64,000 nt of DNA from Pascua guehoae (lineage: Eukaryota > Basidiomycota > Tremellomycetes > Trichosporonales > Trichosporonaceae): NCBI GenBank assembly GCA_001600415.1, contig BCJX01000007.1:714032-778031 (forward strand), given 5' to 3'. Shown piece by piece: positions 12,606-23,498 of the stretch. A program made the translations under genes and the position numbers. The notes beneath the pieces were generated by a model. That model was given only the letters and a program-made list of their open reading frames with translations. It did not search any database and was not told the origin of the DNA. Numbering within the stretch: position 1 is the first letter of the stretch; every line of letters begins with the position of its first letter.

Positions 12606-14494
12606 CTTTTGGTGCACTCTTGCCTGGGCAGGGATCGACATGCTTCTTGGCCTCTTCGTTTGCCTGTTTGTATTGTTTGACACGGAGACCGGTGTGGAGG
12701 TCGTCTCTTAGGCCGTGGCGTAGGGAGAGGGCGGTGTGGGCGTACAGGCGCTGGATGGTGTGGCAGATGTAGTGGTAGCGGGCGCTAGCGCTGGGCCGGG
12801 GGCGCGGTTCATGTCCTTGGTGCCAGGAGATCCGTGCCACGCGGGGGCGGTAGATAGTTCTGGGCTACAGGTTGGGAACCACCTGGGGTCGAGATGCCGG
12901 GCTGTGGCTCGTGTTAGACTGGGAGATGGCAGTAGTCGTCCTTGGGACTGGGCGTTGGTCTGCGGGTTAGTTGCCGGGATATCGTGGTCACCGCTGTTGG
13001 GGCAGTATTGGGGTGACATTGCCGCCTAGTGTCGCATGGTAGGTGTGGAGATGTGAACTATGCCCTCAGTATGGGTATGAGGATGGATATGCCCCACCCT
13101 GGAATGAATGAATTGTGAGAAAAAGAGGTCACGAGCGCAGATAGGAAGTGAAATGACATGGCGTTGGGACATGGGGGAGAGTGGGACGCGGCACAGCCGT
13201 CTGGGATACGACGGGCCCCCGTCACTTGTTGTGCAGTTGTTGTCCTTGTGCGCCACGCTGACAGGGGGTTGGAATAGCTAATTGCCTATGACACGAGAGA
13301 CGTCGTGGGTATCAGGACGAGGGATGACCGGCGCCTACTGATACGTGAGGGGTCAGTACCTCGAGCCGTGGAGTTTGGGTCACACGTCTGGATATGGGTC
13401 TGAGCATGGGGGTGGAGTGGGGGGCGGGCGTTGTCACAACCAAAAGCTCCTTGACGAGTTTGGGAGAGGCGTGTGAGGCCGAGTTTGGAGTGAGAGTCGG
13501 TTGGCGGGCAGGCTCATCAAGCCACATGTTTTTGTTGACACGAGAGCGGAAGGGATGCCTGATGTCTATCCTGATGCGGGCACTTCAGGTCATGCGGCAT
13601 GAACGGTCCCTGTGCGTCTCGGTGGAAATATTGACATACAGGTGGGACTGAAAAGTCTTGAGACTGCCACGTTGCTCGGTCACATGCAGACGATTCCCCT
13701 TCAGGAATGGCAGGAATATTAGGCATTGCCGTCTCCCTTTGTCTCGAGATTGCAGTCCGTACTGTGCCTCGTGGAATGCACAATTCTTTGAGCACGGGAT
13801 TGTAGGAGTTTGCCGATGCACTGCTTCCTACACGTATCATGGGATTGATGTAGAGAGTGTCCATGCTCGACATGGCCCACGACCGAGCTCAACATGGCAG
13901 TCTCATTTTCTTCCGGTCGCACCTGTACGCAGAACTGTTACTGTGATAATTACGAAGAAAGACGCTAGTTCTAGCTGTAATAAGCATCCACCAGATGGTA
14001 CAGGAGTCCCATGGTAGTACGGGTGTGTAATGAGGTGGTGGATAATACCAACACTCTCCTGCCGCGCTCTCCTGCCCATTTTCTTGGAATTTTCGGTATG
14101 ATGACCTTGGCTTGGCATATTCGCAGATGATTGTAGGGTCGGCAGTTTTAGGCAGTTGTATTTCTAGAGACGTATCGTTTAAAAGTGGGCAAGTGGGGCA
14201 GTAGCACTACAATGTGCAAGGAAGGTGGTTGCTGGCCTTGCCAACCTTCCTCTGTCTGTTGACCCGTCATCTCATCGGGGGCAGCTGGGCCTGCTCAAAC
14301 CGCCACACTCAGCGCCGCCAGGTAAAATTGATTCCGCTGGCAACCACCTCCGGGGCTCCACACACGTTAGAGGGGGGGTGGAATAAAATCGCGTGCCTGG
14401 GCGTGTGTGTGTGTTGTTGTTCGACGTTTGGTCGTGGTCTCTGTCACAACAATCTCCCACTTGCGCACTATTCACTCACCCCACCACAACAACA
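12606..14494. other. Gene-free stretch upstream of the APC/C subunit gene
   Basis: About 1.9 kb without a credible coding frame, tRNA or repeat array on either strand. The final part before 14495 is the promoter of the APC/C subunit gene; it contains ACAAC-rich sequence directly before the ATG. Confidence 0.5.
12607..12610 (+). terminator. Pol III terminator of tRNA-Pro
   Basis: A T4 run one base beyond the tRNA 3' end. Confidence 0.7.
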
Positions 14495-17027
14495 ATGGTA
14501 AACGCAACACCACCCTCACATGGGTCCCAATACACGCCCCAACATGGCCCACGTCGACGGAACGGACCGCGCCCGTCGCTGTCGGCATCCTTCTCGCTAA
14601 ACCCAGCCGACACTTCCTTGTCGCTTTCCGACGCATCACTACCAACGCCATCAAAGGGCCGCGCGGCATTCCTCTCGACTACCGAGCAGGGCCATATGGG
14701 AATGTCTGCACAGGTGTCTCCACGTACGCGCTCGCCTCTCACTCGCGGACTAACTGGCGCCGGTGCCAGCGCTGGGGCTAGCGGCAGTGGGAACGGAAAC
14801 GGGAGTGGGCCTTCTCGACTGGGTTACAACCTCCTCAGCGCGCCAGGCAGCGAGCCCCGTGCGACGCGGTCGCGCAGTCGCCTCTCGGAGGCAGTCGCGA
14901 GGGCCGATGACGACGAAGACGACGACGATGACGACGACGAGGAACGCTTTGGTGCCGTCGACGAGATGCGGCTGTGGCGCGGCGACGCCTTCCTGGCCAA
15001 CCTCTTCCCGACGGCTGCGTTCTGGGGCGACAAGATTCTGGCGTGGACGGGTGAGTTGCCACCATGCTTGTCCCAAGTGTTTGTAATGACCAATGCTGAT
15101 GTGCAGGCGACGCAAACGACGCGTGGTGGCTGGCCAACACCTACTATCACATGTCATACTACCACCGCGCCGTCAACCTCCTCACTGAGCCTTTGCCTCG
15201 GCCGCGCCAAAAGGGCAAGGGTCGTGCCGACGGCATGGAGGCTGCCGAAGACGATGATGGAGAAGGACCTGCACCGTGGCAACGTTTGATCGAGATCTCG
15301 ATCCCGTGCCAGATTCTCGCCGCCCAGTGCCTCATCGCGCAGGAGCAATACGACCGCGCGCTCGAGGTCGTCGGCACGGCCAACCCCCCGCCCGAGCAGC
15401 TCGGCAAGGGCAGCACCCAGATTGACGGTATCAAGCAACACTCTATCCTGTGCCTCCTCCGTGGGCAGCTGCATATGCGCCTGTCATCGCGCCAGCTGGC
15501 GCGCGAGTCGTTTGTCGCGGCTCTCACTCTCGACGTGAAGAACTATGACGCATTCCGCGAGATTGTCGATGGACAGATGATGACTGCTGCCGAGGGTGAG
15601 TGGTTTGTCGTGTGACTTGGGCTGACGACCAGAGTGGGACTTTATCAACAACCTCCAGTTTCGCCAGCAGCTGTCGCCCGACGCTGCACAGTTTGTCAAG
15701 CTCATGTATGTGTCCAAATTACGCAAGGACGCACACATGCGTGAGATTACCACTGCGCGCCGCGAGCTTGTGTCGGCGTATGGGCTGGGCGACAATGCGG
15801 ACGTGCTGGTCAGCGCCGCTGAAGAGCTCTTTACGCGCTACCAATGGGAGGACTGCTACACCATCACGAGCCGTGTTCTCGAGCGCATCCCTGGCCATCC
15901 TGGTGCGTTGACACTGCACCTCGCGTGCATGCACCACCTGCGCCGCCTCCACTCGTCGCTCTATGTCCTCGCACACGACCTCGTCCGCGACGAGCCCCAC
16001 GCAGCGACGACGTGGTACGCCGTGGGCCTGTGGTACCTTACCGGCCGCCGCTGGGCCGAGGCGCGCGACCACTTTGCGAAGGCAAACCTCCTGGACCAGC
16101 GCTTTGCACCTGCATGGATTGCATTCTCTCACTCGTTTGCGTGGGAGGGAGAGCACGACCAGGCCATTTCGGGCTACTCGACGTCGGCTCAGCTGTTCCC
16201 AGGGTAAGTGCTGGCGGCGGGGGGGGGGGGGGGTCAGCCCCGCGTTGTCTCTGTGACCTCTCAGCTGACACCCCAGGCAACAGCTCCCACTCATTGGCAT
16301 GGCGCAGCAGTATCTGCAGCTGTCCAATACTCAGCTCGCCGAGGAGCATTTGCTTGCCGCGGCGGCAATCCACGCGTCTGACCCGCTTTTGCTCAACGAG
16401 CTTGGAGTCGCTGCGTACAATCGCGACGACGTGGTTGCAGCACAGGACTACTTTGAGCGCGCGATCGCCGGCGCGGCCGACATTCAGGGCGCCGCTTCAT
16501 CATGGGCAGTCACACACTGCAACCTCGGTCACGCGCTCCGCGTGCAGCGTCGGTACCCCGAGTCGCGTGCGGCGTACGCTGCGTGTCTGCGTCTGGACCC
16601 GACCAACGCGTGCGCTCTCTCGTCGCAGGCCATGCTGGCGCAGCTCGAGGGCGATGTCCGCACCGCGATCCGCCTGTACCACACGGCTCTTGCACTCCAG
16701 CCGCAGGACGCGATCACGACCGTGCTCCTCGAAATGGCGCTCGCCGAGCAGGTCGAGTCGCTCAGCCCCACCACGCTCCCTGGCCTGCCTGCCGCCATTG
16801 CGGCCAGCGACATGGACCCGTTCAACGTGCCCAAGGGCAACCCGGCTTTTGGGCCACTTCCCATCGAGGCCGACCCTGCGACGCTCGAAGAGGCCGGCGA
16901 GAGCTATATCAGCCCCGCGCAGGGTACGCCGGCGGCAGACTACTCGCACGTCTCGGTGCGGCGGAGGCACGACGTGTCGTACTCTGTCGGCATGGAGTCG
17001 AGCGCGATGGATATTGAGGAGGACTAG
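14495..17027 (+). CDS. CUT9: Anaphase-promoting complex TPR subunit Cut9/Cdc16 (APC6)
   Basis: TPR scaffold subunit of the APC/C ubiquitin ligase, acting in the nucleus at mitotic exit. Exons 14495-15050, 15107-15595, 15633-16203 and 16277-17027 give 788 residues. An N-terminal Ser/Gly-rich region with an acidic Asp tract (about residues 135-150) is followed by RLWRGDAF and [22 protein letters not shown], typical of the Cut9/Cdc16 start, then about a dozen TPR-like helices. Later landmarks are [55 protein letters not shown] and [18 protein letters not shown]. The C-terminal about 120 residues are low-complexity and end in MDIEED. Introns are 56, 37 and 73 nt, all in phase; intron 3 carries a long G homopolymer. 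Cdc16 rather than Cdc23 or Cdc27 is judged from the NELGVAAY context. Confidence 0.9.
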
Positions 17028-17751
17028 GGCAATTGCAAGGAGGTGTGACGTGGGATGTGCGTGGGGGATGTGCTGGGGGATGTGCTGGGGATGTGCTGGG
17101 GCATGTGCGTGGGGGCCTTGAGTGGACGTGCGCGGAGAACGTCCGGGACGTCTAGGTCCAACACGGGACGCGAGAGGGGTGTCATGGTGCGAGGGCTGGG
17201 CGCGATAGTATGAGCGAAGAGACTCTGGCAGGGATGCCCACCTGCACTGTGCATTGCATTTCGTAGCGAGCATGAGCATGAACATGAACATGAACATACA
17301 TTGATGAGTTCTGGTTCCACAGTGTTGGTCCGAGTACCGCCGTCATGATCAACCCTCCCAGCCTGTTAGATTACCGTATGCGCGGTGGTTGCGGAATGCT
17401 TCTGCGGATTGACGTCATGCCGGCCTGGATGGATAAGCGCTTGACCGCGTTTCATTATCGTGACCAGTAGTCGTTTACGTCGGTGGACATGGTGGCTGAG
17501 CCGTTTCGACTCGAACATTGTTGTCGTCTCGTCGTCCCATCACCGCGTGGCCTCATACGTGCTTGGCATAACAGCTTCTGACCTGCAGCCAAGCCATAAA
17601 TTGACATCAGTCCCACAGCGACCCCCGAGCACAAACCTCCAACCATAGCAAAGCCCACCCAAGCCGAAACTTCAAACCATAGTAAAGCGACACTCGAGCC
17701 GAAACCTCGAACCGGACCAGTCCAGACACCACACGCATCCCCACGCACCCC
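17028..17751. other. Intergenic region with short tandem repeats and promoter of the FAD oxidoreductase
   Basis: Just after the APC6 stop lie four imperfect GGGATGTGCTG-type units (about 17050-17115), and a GAACAT repeat near 17270-17300. About 17625-17715, directly before the next ATG, holds diverged direct copies of roughly 38 nt sharing AAACYTCNAACCATAG and CAAGCCGAAAC-like cores. No gene is visible. Confidence 0.55.
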
Positions 17752-18990
17752 ATGTCGGCCGACATCATCATCATCGGCGCCGGCATAACAGGCTCAACCC
17801 TCGCCTCCCTCGTCGCCCCCGCCTGCCGCGTCCTCCTAATCGACAGGGACGTGCACGGCCTCCCCGGGTCCACAGGCCATGCGCCCGGCTTTGTCGGCCA
17901 GCTCAACGAAGTGGCCGTGCTCACCGAGCTCGCGCGGCGTACAGTGCAGCACTACCTGACGATCCCCCAGGGATTCGACGTGGTCGGCGGGCTCGAAGTG
18001 GCGCTCGCCGCGTCCGAGCTCGCGGGCCTCGATGCGCGCGCGGCGCTGGCTACCGAACGGGGCCTCGAGGCGCACGTCTTGGGTGCTGACGAGGTGCGCA
18101 AGCTGGCGCCCCAGTTTGTGGATTCTGCAGTGGGCGGCGTCCACTTTCCGAAGGACGGGACAGCGAATGCCAAGATCCTCGCGAGGGCAGGACAGGCCGC
18201 CGCCGTGGCCGCAGGGGCGACGCTGCGCGATGCCGACGTCGTGTCTATCGACCGCACCGAGGGGGGATACGCGGTCACGCTCGCGTGTGGCGAGGTGGTG
18301 ACGGCCGGCCATGTGGCGGTATGCACGGGTATCTGGGCCGGCCAACTTGTCCCGTCCCTCGCGGCTGCGGCGGCCACGGTGTCGCATCCGTACGCGTACT
18401 CTGCCCCGCACGGGGAGCGTACCCACCGCACGCCATTCGTGCGCTGGCCGAGTGCGCACGTATATGCGCGCGACCACGGCACGCGCGACGGGCTGGGATC
18501 CTACGCGCACGACCCCGTGCATGTCTCTGCAGCCGCGTGCGGGGCGCTGCGGTCGGCGTACGGCGCGTGGGGCGACTTTGACGGCGTCCTCGATAAGGCG
18601 TTCGGGCTCCTCCCCCCCTCTACCGCGCGGACATTTGCCAACCCCACCATTGCGGGGACTGGCGGCGTACAAGTGGCCGTGGTCGAGGCGGACGCGGTGC
18701 CGTACGCCTTTAATGGCATGTTCACGGTGCTGCCCGACGGCGTGCCCCTCGTCGGCCGCCTGGGGGAGGGTCTCTGGACCGCCGTCGGGGTGTGGGTCAC
18801 GCATGCGGCGGGCAGCGCGGGCATCCTCGCCGACATGGTCCTCGCGGCCATGGGCAAGAAGGCACTCGACGAGGGGGATGCGTGGATTAGGAAAGCGGTC
18901 GATCCACGCAGGTTTGAGGGCATGGATGCGGCCGAGGTCACAAGGAGGGCGCTGGCGACGTACAATGACATCTACAATAAGGAGCAGTGA
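17752..18990 (+). CDS. FAD-dependent oxidoreductase, DAO/dimethylglycine dehydrogenase-like
   Basis: Single exon of 412 residues. An N-terminal Rossmann FAD motif (IIIIGAGITGSTLA, residues 5-18) is followed by a DR acid-base pair after strand 2 and a GHAPGFVGQ segment. A mid-protein GGVHFPKDGTANAKILARA resembles the catalytic-lobe region of dimethylglycine/sarcosine oxidoreductases. The C-terminal part carries PLVGRLGEGLWTAVGVWVTHAAGSAGILAD, the usual DAO-fold FAD closure. It is expected to oxidise an N-methylated or other secondary amino acid and reduce O2 or another acceptor; the substrate cannot be read from sequence. No PTS1 and no evident mitochondrial presequence. Unlike most neighbours it has no intron, which may hint at retro-origin or transfer, but that alone is weak. 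Confidence 0.85.
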   Translation: MSADIIIIGAGITGSTLASLVAPACRVLLIDRDVHGLPGSTGHAPGFVGQLNEVAVLTELARRTVQHYLTIPQGFDVVGGLEVALAASELAGLDARAALATERGLEAHVLGADEVRKLAPQFVDSAVGGVHFPKDGTANAKILARAGQAAAVAAGATLRDADVVSIDRTEGGYAVTLACGEVVTAGHVAVCTGIWAGQLVPSLAAAAATVSHPYAYSAPHGERTHRTPFVRWPSAHVYARDHGTRDGLGSYAHDPVHVSAAACGALRSAYGAWGDFDGVLDKAFGLLPPSTARTFANPTIAGTGGVQVAVVEADAVPYAFNGMFTVLPDGVPLVGRLGEGLWTAVGVWVTHAAGSAGILADMVLAAMGKKALDEGDAWIRKAVDPRRFEGMDAAEVTRRALATYNDIYNKEQ

Positions 18991-19361
18991 GACTGCGAGC
19001 TGTGGGGGCTATGCACGTGTGCACGCGGGCGGTCTTTGAGACTCGGACGCTCGTTGCTCGTTTCTCGTTGCTCGTCGACGTGCGCTTATCCGTCGCCGAC
19101 CAAAGTCGTTTATTGTACCCCCGCGCGCAGCATCGGGGTGCCTCGGTGATATGATTCGCTGTACACCGCTCCTCGGCCCTTGACTCCGTCGCTTGGGCCA
19201 ACGGACCCGCCCTCAGCTGTCCACAAGCCTCGACTTGTCGAGCGCGTCACGCGACACTGTACTTTGTCTACCCGCGTTTCTGGCCAGTGTGCCCTTGCAG
19301 ACCCATCTTGTGAACTGAACAGACGACAACCACCCGACAAACCATGCATGAACGCACGCAT

Positions 19362-19396
<35 letters not shown>

Positions 19397-20468
19397 TACA
19401 TGAGCATCAGCATCAAGGCAAAAAGCAGAAGGCAAAAATATCCGTCAGTTTGGGATCAGTGGCACTCTCTCCGGACCCCACCTCCTGGCAACATGGACAT
19501 GGCTGAGCCAACACTCATCCCCTCAGAGGACCGCCCGTTGCAATGGGCAATTGGGTGCAGCTTCATTGGGTGCAGCTCCCCACACGCAACCTGTCCGTTG
19601 GGAATGTGTCAGTCTGTGTTTTATTTTCCAGTGGTCCCGGCGCAGAACTTTGCAACTTGGGAATTTCTCAGAGTTGTCGAGGTTTGGGCGCGGGTCAAGG
19701 TTGGGCCCGGGGGTGTCGTGTTGCTCTCCAATGTTGGGGGGGTATGGGGCGGTCTGTGCCGTGGCAAGGTCTAGGATGCGGTCCATGGTCTCGTCTGGCC
19801 GCTGGGTGATCGCTTGGTAGACGTCATAGACTTATCGGCGGTTGGCAAGCCACGACACTCTGTGGCCGTGGCCTCTCTGACCTCGTTGCTACTCCATCGG
19901 CCACGATGTGACGTATTGAACGGCTCCTGAACGGCTCCGGCAGTGCGGAGATGCTTGCCCTGGTAAAGCTGGGGTTGCTATTTCTCTAGCGACGACGTGG
20001 CATGAGCATGAAGACCGCCAACCATGCTCCGCATCGTCCTGTCACACCCCATCGTCCTGTCAAACCCCACCGTAGCAATCCTGTGGTCACTCTCAGGACG
20101 TTCAGTGTGTTGACAAGCCCATACACGCTCAGTTTGCACACACGACTCGTACAGTTTCCGAAGAGCGCGTGCAGGTAAAATGTTGTGTCGTGGCCTCGTT
20201 AACAGGTAAAATGTTGTGTCATGGCTTCACTATGTACCCATCGTTGTATCTTGGCCTCACTGCCCCCTCGCTGTATCTTGGCCTCACTGCCCCCCTCGCT
20301 GTATCTTGGCCTCACTATACACCCCTTGCTTCCTGTCCTCAACACATGGGCAGCTCTTCCATGACTCCATCTGCACTGCTGATAACGCCCACACCCACGC
20401 CCTCGCCCACGCGCAGGCTTAGGCCCACGCCCCGACTCCCCTCCTCTACTTCTTCCCACTCCCCTCCC
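18991..20468. other. Gene-free stretch with microsatellite and short tandem repeats
   Basis: A (GCAC)n tract lies at about 19362-19395. At about 20170-20330 there are two copies of a CAGGTAAAATGTTGTGTC unit, then three or four copies of a unit of about 26 nt containing TATCTTGGCCTCACT. No coding frame is convincing. Confidence 0.6.
20170..20330. repeat. Two adjacent short tandem arrays
   Basis: Units containing GTAAAATGTTGTGTC (two copies), followed by units containing TATCTTGGCCTCACTGCCCC (at least three copies with small changes). They lie about 140 nt beyond the 3' end of the BRAP2-like gene. Confidence 0.75.
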
Positions 20469-23139
20469 CTACTTCTTCTTCTTCTTCTTCTTGTCCCCGC
20501 CCACGACGACCAGATCCCCGCCCTCGGCCTCTCCGCCCGCCTCCTGAATCTTGATCCCGGCCTCGAGGGTAAACATGAGATCGCGCACCGTCTCCTCGAG
20601 ACTCTTGACCTCCGAGTCCTTTTCGTCGCGCTGGCGGCGCGCCGCGTCGACGTCTTCGCGCAGCTTTGTAATGCGCGCCGTCAGGCCAGACGTCATGGCG
20701 CGCTCGCTGCCGAGACTCGCCTGGAGGCCGCGGGAGAGCTGGAGAGCCTTGTCTGCGCGCTTTTCAGCGCGTTCGCGCTCGCGTTCGGCCTCGGTGCGGC
20801 GGGCCTCGGCAGCGGCGATTTGTGCTTCGATTTCGCGCACGCGCGAGGCCTCGGATTCGAGGGCGGCGATGCGCGCGCGCTGCGCACTCGCCTCGGCCTC
20901 GTAGTGCTGCCGCATCGCCTCGAGTTGGGACGAGAGCAGGTACGAGTACTCGAGCGTGATGGCCTCGATGGTGCTCATCTTCTCCATGTCGTTGGACGAT
21001 GGCCCGTCGATGTCCGCCACGCCACCACTGTCTCTGCGCTCGTGGCCAAGTGGCGTGTGGCGGTGGCCCTGGGGCGGTGGTGTTGCACGAGGTGGCGGCG
21101 TTGCGTTCGCTGTTGCACCAGTGTGTGGACTCGGGGAGCCTGGGACGCTGCCCGGGACGCTGCCCGGTGGCGGCGTACAGCTCAACGGTCTGTTCAGGGG
21201 TAAGGTTCGCGCGGGGGCAGTCACCAGCGACGACGCCGACGGGAGCTCGACGAGCTTGCCGTCGGTGCGCGTCTGGATCAGGCGGTGGACATAGTTGTCG
21301 CCCTGGTAGTCCCACACGCGCTGCGTCTCGAGCTCCATCGCAAGCACGTGCCCGCTCTCCTTCCAGTGCCGCCGCGCGTGTCCCTTCGAGTACCGTCCGC
21401 ACCCGACAACGCCACACACGACGCACATCCAGTTGTTCTCGGTCGAGTCGCACATGCCACACTGCGACGCGCGCGTAATCTCGTCACGCGGCTGCGTGGG
21501 TGGCTTGTTGGCCGTGCTCAGAAGCAGGTGGCTCACGCGGCACACGGGGCAGCGCGAGTCACCCCACTTGCGGAGGCAGTCACAGTCAAATGTGTGTGCG
21601 CATGGCAGTGTCACCAGACCAGTCACGGTAGAGTCGAGGCGCTCCAGGCATACAGGACACGACGGCATCTCATACCGCCGCTCTTTCGGCACGCCAGTGA
21701 GCAGTTCGGGCAGCTGCCGCGCCCGCGAGGCGTACACGCTCGGAGGGAAGGCAGGGATGGGAACGTCGCCGCCGCCACTGGCCTTGCCGTCCTCGAGCTT
21801 GTGGAGCACGAGGTGGTGGATCTGGATCGGGTGGCACGTCTCGCGTGCATCGAGGGTAGAGAATGCCCGTCCGGTGAAGATGACCATAAAGTCCGAGGCC
21901 TGCAGCGGGTCGCGGAACTTGAGCAGGACGATTGAGCGGTTGGGCGTGGTCGCCTCGCTGTGGGTCAGTGGTTGTTGGAAGTCTCAAGGTTTTGCTCAGG
22001 CATTCCCTGTAGAGTGTCTGGCGTGGTGGGTGCGCGTCTGTTGGCGGAGGGCTAGCGAAGGGCGAGGAGGTCATGACCCAGGCCAGAGCATCTCCTTCAT
22101 CATGCGCGGGAGACGCCAGCCAACGCTTCCAGAATTGCCGTCGTAGAAACGTCTCAGCAAGCAGCTGGCACTGCTGGCCACGCCGCCGATGCACTGAATC
22201 TCCATGCCGATGCCTAGACCGCAATGATCTGGGTATCGGACACAGGCGCGCAGCCCAGCTCTAGCCACAGCAGGCGGCAGGCCGTCACGCCCGTCGGGTG
22301 CTATCTCTGCAGCCGGTCACGACATACGCCCTGCTGCATCCCGTCCTCGACCACCATCACATACGACCGTCACTCCCAACTACCCAGCACGCATTCACTC
22401 ACCGAATCATCCTCACCCCCTCGAGGCACGTAACCCACCCGCCGAGAAACTCGAGCAGGTCAGCCGGGCGCATCCAGGCCGGCACAGCAAGGATGGCGAT
22501 AAGACTCCCATCCTCGCCCTCTGCGCGGTCGCCCGCCCATCCCTCGCGGTCGTGTGCGCGGTTGTGGGCGGCAGAGCTCTCGCCATTCTGGCCCTCGAGG
22601 CGCGCGACGAGGGAGGGGGGCGGGGCGTGGCGGAACAGGTGGACGACGCCGTTGCCGACGTGGGTGACGCCCGAGGCCGCGCTGGCGTCCACGGGCACGG
22701 GGCCGGGAATGTGCGCGAGGAGGGGCTGGAGGGAGAGAGTGTCTGCCGACTCGGGGCGTTTCTTGCGACGCGGCTTGGAGGTGGAGCCCGAGGGGCGGGA
22801 AGTTGAGGCGGAGGAAGAGGCGGGGGCGGGGGAAGTGGAAGTGGAAGCGTGGGAGGTCGCGTTGGCTCCGCGGGGCGCAGAGGTAGAGGCTGAAGACATG
22901 GCACCGGGGACAGGACGGCCAGATGCCGACGTGCGCGGTGCAGTAGGAGGGTGCCACGCGGAACGCGGTGGGGAGCGGGCTGCGACGTCGGTGTCAATGT
23001 CGATACTCTTCTCGCGCGTAAAGTCCATCCAGTCGACGGTGATCTCGCCCAGGCGCCAGTCTTGGCCCGGTTGCGCAGGGGTCTCGGACGCGGGGTGCAC
23101 GGCGATGACGATCGAGTAGATGTCGTTGAGTTGGGGCAT
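20469..23139 (-). CDS. ETP1: BRAP2/ETP1-type RING and UBP zinc-finger protein
   Basis: Two exons, 23139-22403 and 21957-20469, give 741 residues; the intron is 445 nt with a GTGAGT donor and CCCACAG acceptor, in phase (MI-R-EATTPN). N-terminal MPQLNDIYSIVIAV is followed by a Ser/Pro-rich stretch, then the BRAP2 RRM-like domain (WVTCLEGVRMIR, RSIVLLKFRDP, ASDFMVIFTGRAF, about 215-290). A RING follows (about 344-385: CPVCLERLD, LPCAHTFDCDCL, CPVCR), then a UBP-type zinc finger (about 410-470: CGMCDSTENNWMCVVCGVVGCGRY, WDYQGDNYVHRL). The C-terminal half is a long coiled coil (about 575-715) ending in a lysine run. The family includes human BRAP2, a Ras-responsive E3 ligase, and yeast Etp1, linked to ethanol tolerance. 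The exact target here is unknown. The start is the Met before PQLND; frames further upstream look like leader. Confidence 0.92.
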
Positions 23140-23498
23140 GGCTAGCGGGTAGACGGCTAGGCCATGGTGGGATGGATAATGGGCAATGACAAAGAGGTGG
23201 TGGGTGCGGAAGTGGAAGTGGGTGGCAAGATTGGCTTTTGTAGGTCGGCGGTGCACGTCATTCAGTGGCAAATTCCACAAGTGGCACAAGCGTGGCATCA
23301 TTTCTGGACCTGTGGCGGCCATCGCCTGCTCAACCCCGCCCCTCTGTCCAGCTCTCGGAAATCATCTATGATGCATGCTGCAGCAACCATATCTCTCTTG
23401 TACAAGGCTGAGGCTCGAAGTTGACAACGTCTGCATGTCCATCCAATTCACCTCGCCCTCGGGTCCTCACATCTACAATATCCCACATTGCCACGTAC
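23140..23498. promoter_or_regulatory. BRAP2 promoter / dehydratase 3' flank
   Basis: 359 nt between two tandem minus-strand genes. It must carry the BRAP2-like promoter and the 3' UTR of the dehydratase-like gene. No distinct motif is claimed. Confidence 0.5.

Noticed and set aside
12277..12840. Long minus-strand frame over the tRNA-Pro locus
   Set aside because: It overlaps a well-formed tRNA gene and has no recognisable protein features.
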